64,000 nt of DNA from DASQMT01 sp963827335 (GTDB lineage: Bacteria > Actinomycetota > Thermoleophilia > Solirubrobacterales > Solirubrobacteraceae), in NCBI GenBank assembly GCA_963827335.1, contig CAWHAP010000007.1, positions 1 through 64,000 on the forward strand, written 5' to 3'. The notes under the pieces are model-generated. The model saw only the letters and a list, made by a program, of their open reading frames with translations. It was not told the DNA's origin and ran no database searches. Shown piece after piece: positions 49,903 to 58,625 of this stretch. Every line of letters starts with the position of its first letter. Position 1 is the stretch's first letter. The position numbers and the translations under genes are program-made.

Positions 49903-49959
49903 AAGCGATCCTCACCTTCCCCGTCCGGCCGGCTGGAGAGCGGCTGGAACGGGAGAGTT

Positions 49960-50038
49960 CGCCGGCCTCATATCCCGCCGGCGGATGCAGTACCTCTCCT
50001 CCCTCAACCGCCGCCGTGCCTTCGGGCACGGCGGTGGT
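49960..50038 (+). terminator. tandem hairpins, the second with UUCG loop
   Basis: CGCCGGC (49960-49966) / GCCGGCG (49977-49983) is followed by a very stable stem, 50007-50020 with 50025-50038, 14 pairs with one G-T, closed by a TTCG tetraloop. There is no T tract. It separates the histone-like gene from the Mrp gene. Confidence 0.7.
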
Positions 50039-50076
50039 GCTTAACGGCACGAATCGCACCACCACCGCCTGCGACA

Positions 50077-51225
50077 ATGCACACCATGCCCACGAGAGAC
50101 CAGATCCTCGAGGCGCTGAAGGTCGTCATCGACCCCGAGCTCCGGCGCGACATCGTCGAGCTCGACATGGTCCGCTCGATCGAGATCAAGGATGGCGGGA
50201 CCGTCGACGTCACCGTCTCGCTCACGACCCCCGGCTGCCCGATCAAGAACCACTTCGAGACCGCGGTGGCCGGCGCCGTCGCGGCGCTCGACGGCGTCAC
50301 GCACGTGAACGTCGGCTTCGACGTGCTCAACGATGCCCAGAAGCAGAGCCTGCAGCGGAAGCTCGGCCGCCCCGGCGGGCTGCCCGAGGGCGCGCTCGCC
50401 CAGGTGTCCGACGTGATCTGCATCGGCTCGGGCAAGGGCGGCGTCGGCAAGTCCTCGCTCACCGTGAACCTGGCCGTCGCCCTCGCCGCCGAGGGCAAGA
50501 AGGTCGGGGTGCTCGACGCCGACGTGTGGGGCTACTCGGTCCCGCGCATGCTCGGCCTGGGCGCCGAGCGCCCGAAGGTGTCCGCCGAGCGCAAGATCCT
50601 GCCGCTCGAGGCGCACGGCCTGAAGGTCATGTCGATCGGCTTCTTCCTCGACGAGGACGAGGCCGTCGTGTGGCGCGGCCCGATGCTCCACAAGGCGCTC
50701 ACGCAGTTCCTCGAGGACGTCGCGTGGGGCGAGCTGGATCACCTGCTGATCGACCTGCCGCCGGGGACCGGCGACGTCTCGATGACGCTCGCCGGGCTGC
50801 TGCCCCAGGCGAAGTTCGTGATCGTGACGACGCCGCAGCCGACCGCGCAGAAGGTCGCGCGCCGGTCCGCGCAGATGGCGGACAAGGTCAACCTCGAGAT
50901 CGCCGGCGTGATCGAGAACATGTCCGGCTTCACGACCCCCGGCGGCGAGCGCTTCCAGCTCTTCGGCGAGGGCGGCGGCCAGCTGCTGGCGGACGAGATC
51001 GACGTGCCGCTGCTCGGCAAGGTCCCGCTGACCATGCCGCTGCGCGAGGGCGCCGACAGCGGGCTCCCGCTCCTCGTGACCGACCCGGACGACCCCGCGG
51101 CGCAGGCGATCCGCCAGGCGGCGCGCGGCATCATCGCGCTCTCGCCGATCGAGCTGCCGGTGCTGCAGGCGCCGTCACCGGCCGCGGCGCCGCAGCCGGT
51201 GGGCATGAGCTTGCCGATGGCTTAG
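50077..51225 (+). CDS. mrp: Mrp/NBP35-family iron-sulfur carrier ATPase
   Basis: A 382-residue protein. Residues 1-95 form a MIP18/DUF59 domain (RDQILEALKVVIDPELRRDIV, TPGCPIKNHF). From about 110 the ParA-like P-loop ATPase has GSGKGGVGKSS (about 117-127), DADVWGYSVPRMLG, DLPPGTGDVSMTLA and TTPQPTA. A CxxC near the end for cluster binding, as in many Mrp proteins, is absent, which is seen in some actinobacterial forms. Role: transfer or assembly of iron-sulfur clusters. An in-frame ATG at 50086 has GACAAT 7 bases before it and may be the true start. Confidence 0.93.
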   Translation: MHTMPTRDQILEALKVVIDPELRRDIVELDMVRSIEIKDGGTVDVTVSLTTPGCPIKNHFETAVAGAVAALDGVTHVNVGFDVLNDAQKQSLQRKLGRPGGLPEGALAQVSDVICIGSGKGGVGKSSLTVNLAVALAAEGKKVGVLDADVWGYSVPRMLGLGAERPKVSAERKILPLEAHGLKVMSIGFFLDEDEAVVWRGPMLHKALTQFLEDVAWGELDHLLIDLPPGTGDVSMTLAGLLPQAKFVIVTTPQPTAQKVARRSAQMADKVNLEIAGVIENMSGFTTPGGERFQLFGEGGGQLLADEIDVPLLGKVPLTMPLREGADSGLPLLVTDPDDPAAQAIRQAARGIIALSPIELPVLQAPSPAAAPQPVGMSLPMA

Positions 51226-51238
51226 TAACGTCGCCGAA

Positions 51239-51277
51239 GGCGAATGCGAGGAACGAGCAATTCGCCTGGCAGGCGAA
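51239..51277 (+). repeat. alternative hairpins between mrp and crp genes
   Basis: GGCGAAT (51239-51245) can pair with ATTCGCC (51260-51266); the same bases TTCGCCT (51261-51267) can instead pair with AGGCGAA (51271-51277), loop GGC. The two are exclusive. Position after mrp and before the crp -10 box (51295) suggests a terminator or another small palindromic repeat. It does not match the families at 20446 or 32674. Confidence 0.45.
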
Positions 51278-51307
51278 ATCTGAATACCGAGCCCTAGGAT
51301 CCCGCGT

Positions 51308-51979
51308 GTGTCCGGCGCACCCGACTCCTTCCTCGACGCCCTCGCGCCGGACGAGGTCTGCTACCTGGAGGAGCACGGCGTCAAGCGCCAGTTCCCGCGC
51401 GGGACGGCGCTGTTCCACGAGCGCCAGGTGTCCGACCGCGTGATGCTCCTGCTGGCCGGCCGCGTGAAGATCGCGTCGATCTCGGAGGACGGACGGGAGT
51501 CCGTGCTCGCCTTCCGCGGCCCGGGCGAGGTGCTCGGCGAGCTCTCGGCGATCGACGGGCAGCCGCGGTCGGCGGGGGTCACCGCGATCGACCCGGTCGA
51601 GGCCCTGGTGATCCCCACCGCGGCCTTCCGCGCCTTCCTCGAGCGCTCGCCCAAGGCGGCGCTCTGGATCCTCACCCGCCTGATCGCCCGCCTGCGCGAG
51701 GCCGACCGCAAGCGGGCCGAGTTCGGCGCCTCGGACACGATCGGGCGGGTCGCGGCGCGGCTGGTCGAGCTGGCCGTCGACTACGGCCGCGCGCAGCCCG
51801 GCGGCGGGGTCCGCATCGACCTCCCGATCACGCAGGAGGAGCTCGCGAGCTGGGTCGGCTCGTCGCGCGAGGGCGTCAACAAGGCGCTCCACACCCTGCG
51901 CGGGCTCCGCTGGGTCGAGACGGAGCGCCGCGCGATCACGGTGCTGGACATGGAGGCGCTCCGCAAGCGAGCCGGCTAG
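51308..51979 (+). CDS. Crp/Fnr-family regulator (first copy)
   Basis: A 223-residue Crp/Fnr protein. The cyclic-nucleotide fold spans 1-130, with GPGEVLGELSAIDGQPRSAGVTA, close to the cAMP-pocket pattern (GE-L, R-S-A), so cAMP binding is plausible. The HTH is ITQEELASWVGSSREGVNKALHTLRGLRWVE. It resembles GlxR/Crp of actinobacteria. GTG 51308 with TAGGAT (51295-51300) 7 bases before. It converges with the ferredoxin gene. Targets unknown; global regulation is possible. Confidence 0.93.
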   Translation: MSGAPDSFLDALAPDEVCYLEEHGVKRQFPRGTALFHERQVSDRVMLLLAGRVKIASISEDGRESVLAFRGPGEVLGELSAIDGQPRSAGVTAIDPVEALVIPTAAFRAFLERSPKAALWILTRLIARLREADRKRAEFGASDTIGRVAARLVELAVDYGRAQPGGGVRIDLPITQEELASWVGSSREGVNKALHTLRGLRWVETERRAITVLDMEALRKRAG

Positions 51980-51995
51980 GGCACCGGGGCCCAGC

Positions 51996-52259
51996 TCACT
52001 TCCCCGCGAAGTAGGCGGCGTTGCGCTGCGCGAACTCGGCCCATTCGTCGGGCAGCTGATCCTCGGCGAAGCACGCGTCCACGGGGCACGCCTCGACGCA
52101 CGCATCGCAGTCGATGCACTCGTCGGGGTCGATGAACAGCATCTCGGTCTTGTCGTAGTCGGGCTCGTCGGGCGTGGGGTGGATGCAGTCGACCGGGCAC
52201 ACCTCGACGCAGGAGTTGTCCTTGGTGCCGATGCAGGGCTCTGCGATGACGTAGGCCAT
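51996..52259 (-). CDS. fdxA: seven-iron ferredoxin
   Basis: An 87-residue ferredoxin with two clusters. C-x7-C for the 3Fe-4S part: CIGTKDNSCVEVCPVDCI; then CIDCDACVEACPVDAC (C-x2-C-x2-C-x3-CP) for the 4Fe-4S cluster. Shorter than the usual 106-114 residues of FdxA because the C-terminal tail is reduced, as in other actinobacteria. It carries electrons to P450s or oxidoreductases. ATG 52259; no clear -10 adjacent. Divergent from the NAD(P)-binding protein gene, 65 bases between starts. Confidence 0.95.
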   Translation of the reverse strand: MAYVIAEPCIGTKDNSCVEVCPVDCIHPTPDEPDYDKTEMLFIDPDECIDCDACVEACPVDACFAEDQLPDEWAEFAQRNAAYFAGK

Positions 52260-52324
52260 GGTGGTTCAGGATCCTCGGTCGGGTGCGACAGCGGTGCCGA
52301 GCCCGGCATTCTAGGCTCCCGCCC

Positions 52325-53137
52325 GTGCTCCTGCTCACCGGCGCCACGGGGCGGGTCGGATCCGCGCTCCTCACCATCCTGACGATGCGCGGCGAGCCCG
52401 TGCGCTGCCTCGTGCGCGATCCGCGCCGGCTCGGCCCCGCCCGCGTGCGCGTGCAGATCGCGCTCGGCGACCTCGCCGATCCCGCCAGCTTCCGCCATGC
52501 GCTGCGCGGCGTCCGGACCGTCGTCCACCTCGCCGGCGCCTGGCGCGACCAGCCCGCGGCGGGGATCGAGGAGCTCAACGGCCTCGCGACGTGGCGGCTC
52601 CTGCGCGCCGCCGAGCGCGCGGGCGTCGAGCGGTTCCTGCTCCTCTCCCCGCTCGGCGCGGCGCCGCAGCATCCGCTCCGCGCGCACCGCGCCAAGGCGC
52701 TGGCCGAGGCTGCCGTCGCGGCTTCGCCGCTCGCCACCACGATCGTGCGCAGCTCGCTGATCCACGGGCCCGGCGACCGGCACGTCCCGCTGCTGGCGGG
52801 CGCCGGCGACGCGCGCGTGCAGCCGATCGCCGCCGTCGACGTCGCGGGCTGCCTGATCGCCGCGCTCGACCGCCCGCACGACGGCGCGCGGGCCTACGAG
52901 CTCGCCGGCCCGCAGGAGCTGAGCTGGCGCGCGTACGCGGCACGGGCCGGCGGCCGCCGCGCGCTCCGCGTGCCGCCGCGGGTGCTGCGGCCGGTGCTCG
53001 AGGCCTACGCCGCGGTGGCGGGTCCCGCGGCGCTGCTCACCTGGGACGAGGCCGCGCGGGCAACGGCCGCGCTCACCACGCCGCGCGGCACCGCCGACGC
53101 CGAGGCGCTCGGCGTCGCGCCGGAGCCCCTGGGCTAG
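52325..53137 (+). CDS. NAD(P)-binding Rossmann protein (atypical SDR, NmrA-like)
   Basis: A 270-residue atypical SDR. Start LLLTGATGRVGSALL (T-G-x2-G-x2-G), then VVHLAG and IVRSSLIHGPGD, with no Y-x3-K site, suggests an NmrA or complex I NDUFA9-like reductase or a sensor. Region LPLSWR-like LSWRAYAARAGGRRALRVP lies in the substrate part. GTG 52325, TAGGCT (52312-52317) ends 7 bases before. Its end overlaps the convergent membrane protein gene by 4 bases. Confidence 0.85.
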   Translation: MLLLTGATGRVGSALLTILTMRGEPVRCLVRDPRRLGPARVRVQIALGDLADPASFRHALRGVRTVVHLAGAWRDQPAAGIEELNGLATWRLLRAAERAGVERFLLLSPLGAAPQHPLRAHRAKALAEAAVAASPLATTIVRSSLIHGPGDRHVPLLAGAGDARVQPIAAVDVAGCLIAALDRPHDGARAYELAGPQELSWRAYAARAGGRRALRVPPRVLRPVLEAYAAVAGPAALLTWDEAARATAALTTPRGTADAEALGVAPEPLG

Positions 53138-54027
53138 GCCGGATCGAGCCGGCGCGTCCCGAACACGGCGCGGATGCCGGTCCCGCGCTCGGTCATCGGA
53201 GGGTCATAGCCCCGACCCCACAGGCGGCGGATGAAGAGCCGCCAGCAGAGCCACAGGAACGCGGCGAACAGCACGCCGCCGATCGAGGTGCGGATGATCA
53301 CCTCGAGCGCACCGGCATCCGACAGGTCGTTGCCCGCGACGTAGCGGGGCCCGCCCCAGACCGGCTGGAACGGCGTGTGCGCATCGAACCGCGCGTAGAG
53401 GAACCACACGATCATCCGGCCCACCCCGTAGAGCAGCAGGCCGCGGTAGACCAGGAGCAGCGCGCGCTCGGGCAGGCGCAGCGTCCGCTCCATCCAGCCC
53501 CAGACCCGTGGGTCGGCGGGCACGATCACGTCGCGGAAGTACGAGCGCTTCAGCGTGCTCCGGGCGAACACGACGACGACCACGAGCCAGAACAGGTCCC
53601 ACACGCCGCCGAGGCCGCTGTAGTACGCGGCGGCGTCGCCGTAGCGGCCCTCCGCGGCGGCGTGCTTCCACATGCTGATGGTCACGGGCTCGGTCGAGAA
53701 GGGGAAGAACGGCATGACGCCGGCGGTGTCGGCGACATCCGTGAACACGTGCGCCCAATGGCCGATCAGCACGCCGAGCGCCCAGCCGCGGCTGCGCGTG
53801 ACGGCCAGGACCACAACCGCGAAGGCGACGCCGAAGAGCAGCGAATGCGTGAACCCGACGCCGGGCCAGCCGCGGTGGAAGGACGCCGGATCGTCGGAGG
53901 CGTAGACGAGGCCCTTCGTGAACAGGTCCGGGATCGACGTCCCGAGCATGATCGCGAGGAAGGACGCCTTGAGCCCGACGTGCTTCTGGATGAAGTAGTT
54001 CTCGAACTCGTGCGCGGCCCAGCTCAT
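53134..54027 (-). CDS. YdjM-like membrane-bound metal-dependent hydrolase family protein
   Basis: A 297-residue membrane protein. The family's conserved His/Asp sites are seen: AAHEFENYFI, GTSIPDLF, GVGFTHSLLFG and IGHWAHVFTDVAD. Several helices (LFWLVVVVVFA, LLLYGVGRMIVWFL, GGVLFAAFLWLCWRLFI). Function in the cell is unknown; the E. coli homolog YdjM is only known as an inner-membrane protein. I start at ATG 54027 (MSWAAHEF); an upstream in-frame start at 54063 adds a basic stretch without support. It overlaps the upstream small gene by 4 bases. Confidence 0.75.
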   Translation of the reverse strand: MSWAAHEFENYFIQKHVGLKASFLAIMLGTSIPDLFTKGLVYASDDPASFHRGWPGVGFTHSLLFGVAFAVVVLAVTRSRGWALGVLIGHWAHVFTDVADTAGVMPFFPFSTEPVTISMWKHAAAEGRYGDAAAYYSGLGGVWDLFWLVVVVVFARSTLKRSYFRDVIVPADPRVWGWMERTLRLPERALLLVYRGLLLYGVGRMIVWFLYARFDAHTPFQPVWGGPRYVAGNDLSDAGALEVIIRTSIGGVLFAAFLWLCWRLFIRRLWGRGYDPPMTERGTGIRAVFGTRRLDPA

Positions 54028-54212
54028 CGATGCCGTCCGACCTTCGCGAGGCGGCGCAGCCACGTCGGCACCAGGTACAGCACGGCGACGAGGAAGAGCG
54101 GTCCGACGTACCCGTTGAGCAGCCAGTTCTTCAGGAGCAGGCCGGCGACCACGAACAGCGCCAGGGCGGTGAGGTGCGGGCCCAGGCCATATGGCTCGTC
54201 GCGGTCGTGCAT
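54024..54212 (-). CDS. 62-residue membrane protein
   Basis: A small protein with two helices: LTALALFVVAGLLLKNWLL and LFLVAVLYLVPTWL, a short charged start (MHDRDEPYG) and a basic end (RRLAKVGRHR). The start ATG 54212 lies 5 bases after the stop of the large membrane protein gene, and the stop overlaps the next gene (ATGA). The tight coupling on both sides supports that it is real. No family is recognised. Confidence 0.65.
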   Translation of the reverse strand: MHDRDEPYGLGPHLTALALFVVAGLLLKNWLLNGYVGPLFLVAVLYLVPTWLRRLAKVGRHR

Positions 54213-54217
54213 GCGTC

Positions 54218-55936
54218 CTAGCGGCCGGCGACCGGTGGGCTGACCGCGTCCGTGGCGGCGGCGCAGCGCGGCGCCCGCCGGAGCGCGCCCGCGACCGAGA
54301 ACCGCGCCCGCACCTGCACCGTCCCGGCGCGCCGGACGTCGACCCGCGTCCAGCCGGTCGTCTCGTCCGCGGACACGCAGGCGTCGCCGTCGACCACGGT
54401 CCAGTAGGGCGTCGCGCGCTGCCGCACGATCACCGGTCCCGTCCTGCTCGCGTCGAGGTCGAACCCGTCGGCGCCGGCCGCCGTCACGTGGGCAGCGCCC
54501 GACACGGGCGGCGTGGCGGCGCGCACCTCCCAGATCCGCCAGGCGCCCGAGCGGTGGACCTGCTCGAGGAAGGGCTGCCCGGCCAGCAGCAGCTTCTGCT
54601 CGTCCTCGGCGGAGAAGTCGAGCGGCGCGGCCGGCAGCGCGATCCAGCGCACGGCGTTCTTCCGGAGCCAGCGCTCGTAGCGCGCGGCGGTCAGGCCGGC
54701 CTCGTCGTAGAAGAGCGGATTGGCCCTGCGGTCGAGCTGGCGGTGCCAGCCGCGCGCGATCGGGTACTGCCGCGCGAGGTAGTTCGCCTCCCAGTGGTTC
54801 TTGGTCAGCGGAACCTCGAGGCGCTCGCCGGGGCGCGCGCGCGGCGCGAGGAACCGCAGCACCTCGTCGTGGAACGCCGCCTGCGTGGAGGGATCCCCGC
54901 GTGCCTCCTCCACCGCCCGCACCGCCGGCAGCCACGACAGGTAGACGAGGGCCAGGGCGACCAGCGCGACCGCCGCGCGGGGCGCGGCCGGCCGCGCGAC
55001 GCAGACCAGCAGCGCCGCCCCGATCAGGAGGCCGGGCCGCAGCGCGTTCTGCCCGAGGGCGTTCGGGATCGCGAACGCGCCGGCGAGGATCACCACGTTG
55101 AGCGCCGCCGCCCACCGTCCGATGCGGCGGGCGGGGTCGACCAGCGCGAGCGCGAGCAGGCAGACGAGCAGCATGGGCCAGAACGCCGTGGCGACGAAGC
55201 GGTCCGTGCCGCCCTCGGGGAACAGCGCCGCCATCGTCAGCCCCGCGATCAGCGCGGGCGCCCCGAGCACCACCGCGGCGCTCCGCTCGTCCCCGCCCGG
55301 GCGCGCACCGGCGAACACCGCGAGCGCGCCGACGCACACGTACACCCCGGCGACGGGGCTCGCCCACGCGCTGGCGAACGCGAGCACCGCCGCGGCCGCG
55401 CGTGCGCGCGGCAGGCACGCCCACGCCCCCACCGCGAACGCGATCCCGAGCGCGAACGGCATCCGGCCGACCACGAGGTTGCTGACCGCGCCGCTGGCGA
55501 ACAGCCACGTCGCGATCGTGGCCGCACGGGGGGTCGGCGCGATGCGGTCGGCGACCACCGAGAACGACCAGACCGCGGCGACGGTCGCGATCACGCCGAC
55601 CAGCCGCGTCCCCACGAGCGCCGCGAGCGGCGGGTACAGCAGCGAGTAGCCGGCCATGTGATGGCCGCCGTACCACTGCGCGTTCCACGTCGCGAACCCC
55701 ATCTCGGACCACTGCCAGGCGCGATACGTGTGCGCCGCGATGTCCGCCGTCGCGGGGGCGGCGATCAGGTAGCCGGCACCGACCACGGCCGTCACCACCG
55801 TCGGCACGAGCGCAGACGCCACGTCGCGCCCGGCGACCTCGATCGAGCGCAGCTGCGCCAGCCCCGTACGGCCGCGGAGACCGGTCAGCACGTATCTGCG
55901 ACGAAGAGCCGGCGGGTCCGCGACATCGCGGACCAT
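54218..55936 (-). CDS. large membrane protein, GT-C glycosyltransferase-like
   Basis: A 572-residue protein with about ten helices in residues 40-340 and an outer C-terminal domain of about 230 residues. The first loop, AAPATADIAAHTYRAWQWSEMG, has the acidic-plus-His pattern of GT-C enzymes (D-x-x-x-H), and GHHMAGYSLLYPPLAAL follows. Such proteins use polyprenol-phosphate sugars to modify cell-wall polymers; a matching polyprenol sugar synthase-like gene is at 29186. The C-terminal part (KNHWEANYLARQYPIARGWHR) resembles other uncharacterised actinobacterial transferases. ATG 55936. It heads the three-gene group down to 53134. Confidence 0.7.
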   Translation of the reverse strand: MVRDVADPPALRRRYVLTGLRGRTGLAQLRSIEVAGRDVASALVPTVVTAVVGAGYLIAAPATADIAAHTYRAWQWSEMGFATWNAQWYGGHHMAGYSLLYPPLAALVGTRLVGVIATVAAVWSFSVVADRIAPTPRAATIATWLFASGAVSNLVVGRMPFALGIAFAVGAWACLPRARAAAAVLAFASAWASPVAGVYVCVGALAVFAGARPGGDERSAAVVLGAPALIAGLTMAALFPEGGTDRFVATAFWPMLLVCLLALALVDPARRIGRWAAALNVVILAGAFAIPNALGQNALRPGLLIGAALLVCVARPAAPRAAVALVALALVYLSWLPAVRAVEEARGDPSTQAAFHDEVLRFLAPRARPGERLEVPLTKNHWEANYLARQYPIARGWHRQLDRRANPLFYDEAGLTAARYERWLRKNAVRWIALPAAPLDFSAEDEQKLLLAGQPFLEQVHRSGAWRIWEVRAATPPVSGAAHVTAAGADGFDLDASRTGPVIVRQRATPYWTVVDGDACVSADETTGWTRVDVRRAGTVQVRARFSVAGALRRAPRCAAATDAVSPPVAGR

Positions 55937-55981
55937 CCTTGCACGCTGGCTGCGGACCGGCCCGGCGCGCGGGTGCGGCCG

Positions 55982-57409
55982 CTAGACGTGCTCGGCGAGC
56001 GCGGGGCGGTGCGCCGCCCAGGGCCGCGCCGTCTCGAGCTGCGCGGCGACCTGGAGCAGGGTCTCCTCCCCCAGGGGGTGGCCGACGAGCTGCACCGCGG
56101 TCGGCAGCCCGTCCTCGCCGAAGCCGACCGGCACGGAGATGGCCGGCTGGCCGGTCACGTTGAACAGCGCCGTGTAGGGCGCGAACCGGCCGGAGCGGCG
56201 CAGGTCGTCCATCGGCGCCTCGCCGCAGCCGTGCAGCTCGCCGATCGGCAGCGGCCGGGCGGCGAGCACGGGCGTCATGAGGATGTCGTAGTCGGCGAAG
56301 AAGGCGACGGTCCCGCGCGCCAGCAGCTGCAGCTGGGCGAGCGCGCCGAGGTAGCCCGTGGAGGGCAGCGCCTGCGCGGCCTCGAGCACCGCGCGCGACA
56401 GCGGCTCGATCTCGTCCTCCTCCGGCCGCCGCCCCGCGAGCATCTCGCCGAAGTGGACGCCGAGCGCGGCGGCGGGGCCGAACACGTGCAGGAAGATCTC
56501 GAGCGCGTCGGGCGTGGGCAGCGCCGGCGACGCCTCCTCGACCTCGTGGCCGAGCTCGCGCAGCAGCTCGGCGGTGCGGTGGAGCCCGCGCACGACCTCG
56601 GGGTCCGCGTCGACCTCGAGCCCGTTGGCGAGCGTCATCGCGATCCGCAGCCGCCCGGGATCCCGCCGCATGGCGAGCGTGTACGGCTCGGCGGGGCGCG
56701 GCGCCCAGGTCGCGTCGCCCGGCTCGTAGCCCGAGAGCACGTCGAGCAGCAGCGCGGTCTCGGCGACCGTGCGCGTCAGTACGCCGTCGCCTGCGAGGAA
56801 CGAGTCGCCGAGGTCGGGGCCGCGCGAGATCCGCCCCCGGCTCGGCTTGAGGCCCACGAGGCCGCAGCAGGCCGCGGGGATGCGGAGCGAGCCGCCGCCG
56901 TCGTTGCCGTGGGCGATCGGCACGAGGCCCGCCGCGACCGCCGCGGCCGACCCGCCCGAGGAGCCGCCGGGCGTCCGGTCGGGGGCCCACGGGTTGCGCG
57001 CCGGGCCCGTGTGGCGCGCCTCCGTCGTCGGCAGGATCCCGAACTCGGACATGTTCGTGGTCCCCACGACGACGAACCCCGCGCCGCGGAGCCGCCGGAC
57101 GAGATAGGCGCTGTGCGTCGGCCGGTGGCCGGCCATGAAGCGCGACGCGAAGTTCATGCACAGCCCGGCCACGGCGGTGTTCGCCTTGACCGCGATCGGC
57201 ACGCCGGCGAACGCGCGCGGGTCCTCGCGCCCGATCCCGTCGGCCTCCGCGAGCGCGCGCTCGGGGTCGAGCTCGACGAACGCGCCGAGCTGGGGGTCGA
57301 GCGCCTCGATCCGCCGCACCGCCGCCTCGACGACCTCGCGGGCCGAGACCGCGCCGTCCCGGATCCGTGCGGCGACCTCGGGTGCGGGGAGGAAGGCGAG
57401 GGCGTCCAT
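55982..57409 (-). CDS. amidase signature family enzyme
   Basis: A 475-residue amidase (AS family). The Ser-Ser-Lys triad is complete: PIAVKANTAV for Lys, GGSSGGSAAAVAAG for the glycine-rich Ser loop, and GGGSLRIPAACCGLVGLKPS for the nucleophile Ser. Similar in length to GatA, but no gatB or gatC is adjacent, so it more likely hydrolyses a small amide. FAPYTALFNVTGQPAISVPVGF is the typical C-terminal core. ATG 57409, divergent from citrate synthase with 73 bases between. Confidence 0.92.
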   Translation of the reverse strand: MDALAFLPAPEVAARIRDGAVSAREVVEAAVRRIEALDPQLGAFVELDPERALAEADGIGREDPRAFAGVPIAVKANTAVAGLCMNFASRFMAGHRPTHSAYLVRRLRGAGFVVVGTTNMSEFGILPTTEARHTGPARNPWAPDRTPGGSSGGSAAAVAAGLVPIAHGNDGGGSLRIPAACCGLVGLKPSRGRISRGPDLGDSFLAGDGVLTRTVAETALLLDVLSGYEPGDATWAPRPAEPYTLAMRRDPGRLRIAMTLANGLEVDADPEVVRGLHRTAELLRELGHEVEEASPALPTPDALEIFLHVFGPAAALGVHFGEMLAGRRPEEDEIEPLSRAVLEAAQALPSTGYLGALAQLQLLARGTVAFFADYDILMTPVLAARPLPIGELHGCGEAPMDDLRRSGRFAPYTALFNVTGQPAISVPVGFGEDGLPTAVQLVGHPLGEETLLQVAAQLETARPWAAHRPALAEHV

Positions 57410-57470
57410 GTCGTCGCGGGGACACTATTCGTTCCACTCCTGCGCCTGGGAAATCCGCTGGATCTGCCCG

Positions 57471-57476
57471 TAGGCT
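57471..57476 (+). promoter_or_regulatory. leaderless -10 of citrate synthase gene
   Basis: TAGGCT ends 6 bases before the ATG of the citrate synthase gene. The same hexamer and spacing are found before polX (29913) and, with 7 bases, before the gene at 52325. Confidence 0.5.
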
Positions 57477-57482
57477 GACCGC

Positions 57483-58565
57483 ATGACCGAAGTCCAGTCG
57501 GGTCTGGAGGGCGTCGTCGCCTTTGCGACCGAGATCGCCGAGCCGGACCGGGAGGGCGGCGCGCTCCGCTACCGCGGCGTCGACATCGAGGAGCTCGTGG
57601 GCAACGTGCCGTTCGAGCAGGTGTGGGGCCTGCTCGTGGACGGCACGCTCGAGCCCGGCCTCCCGCCGGCTGAGCCGCACCCGCTCGCCGTGCGCACGAG
57701 CGACCCGCGCGTCGACGTGCAGTCGGCGCTGGCCATGCTCGGCCCCGAGTGGGGCTTCCAGGCGCTGATCGACGTCGACGACGCGCAGGCGCGCGACGCC
57801 CTCGCGCGCGCGTCGGTGATGGCGCTGTCGTTCGTCGCGCAGTCGGCGCGCGGGACCGGCCGCCCGCCCGTGCCGCAGCGCGAGGTCGACAAGGCGACGT
57901 CGATCCCCGAGCGCTTCCTCGTCCGCTGGCGCGGCGAGGCCGACCCCGCCCACGTCAAGGCGATCGACGCGTACTGGATCTCGGCCGCCGAGCACGGCAT
58001 GAACGCATCGACGTTCACCGTGCGCGTGGTCGCCTCGACGGGCGCCGACGTGGCCGCGGCGCTGTCGGCGGGTGTCGGCGCGCTCTCGGGCCCCCTGCAC
58101 GGCGGCGCGCCCAGCCGCGTGCTGAAGATGCTCGACGACGTGGAGCGCGAGGGCGACGCCGAGCGCTACGTCAAGGCGCTCCTGGACCGCGGCGATCGGC
58201 TCATGGGCTTCGGTCACCGCGTCTACCGCGCCGAGGACCCGCGGGCCCGCGTGCTGCGGCGCACGAGCCAGGAGATCGGCTCGCACCGCTTCGAGGTGGC
58301 CGAGGCGCTCGAGGCGGCCGCGCTCGCCGAGCTGCGCGCCCGCAAGCCCGACCGCGTGCTGGCCACGAACGTGGAGTTCTGGTCGGCCGTCGTGCTCGAC
58401 CACGCCGACGTGCCGGCAGCGCTGTTCACGAGCATGTTCACCTGCGCGCGGACCGCGGGCTGGTCGGCGCACATCCTCGAGCAGAAGCGCGAAGGCCGGC
58501 TGATCCGGCCGTCGGCGCACTACGTCGGCCCGGCGCCCCGGCCCCTGGCCTCGCTCACGGGCTGA
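57483..58565 (+). CDS. gltA: citrate synthase
   Basis: A 360-residue citrate synthase that joins acetyl-CoA and oxaloacetate. Catalytic residues are seen in AAEHGMNASTF (His), GFGHRVYRAEDPRA (His and Arg) and ATNVEFWSAVVLDHADVP (the region with the catalytic Asp). GALSGPLHGGAPSRVLKML is typical. It is shorter than the 430-residue hexameric form and fits the short type II or CitA-like group in actinobacteria; methylcitrate synthase is the alternative. ATG 57483. A very stable hairpin follows. Confidence 0.93.
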   Translation: MTEVQSGLEGVVAFATEIAEPDREGGALRYRGVDIEELVGNVPFEQVWGLLVDGTLEPGLPPAEPHPLAVRTSDPRVDVQSALAMLGPEWGFQALIDVDDAQARDALARASVMALSFVAQSARGTGRPPVPQREVDKATSIPERFLVRWRGEADPAHVKAIDAYWISAAEHGMNASTFTVRVVASTGADVAAALSAGVGALSGPLHGGAPSRVLKMLDDVEREGDAERYVKALLDRGDRLMGFGHRVYRAEDPRARVLRRTSQEIGSHRFEVAEALEAAALAELRARKPDRVLATNVEFWSAVVLDHADVPAALFTSMFTCARTAGWSAHILEQKREGRLIRPSAHYVGPAPRPLASLTG

Positions 58566-58575
58566 GTGCGGGGGC

Positions 58576-58602
58576 GGGCCCGGCGCCGCGTGCGCCGGGC
58601 CC
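58576..58602. terminator. bidirectional terminator hairpin after citrate synthase
   Basis: GGGCCCGGCGC (58576-58586) and GCGCCGGGCCC (58592-58602) form a perfect 11-pair stem with a 5-base loop, between the convergent citrate synthase and CHRD genes. No T tract. The stem core GGGCCCGGC is reused in the hairpin at 59247. Confidence 0.65.
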
Positions 58603-58625
58603 TGCCGCCGCCCCTCCCGGGCTCG

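Noticed and set aside
57410..57482. Riboswitch before the amidase or citrate synthase genes.
   Set aside because: The gap is only 73 bases between divergent starts, has a leaderless -10 for citrate synthase and shows no conserved riboswitch motif.
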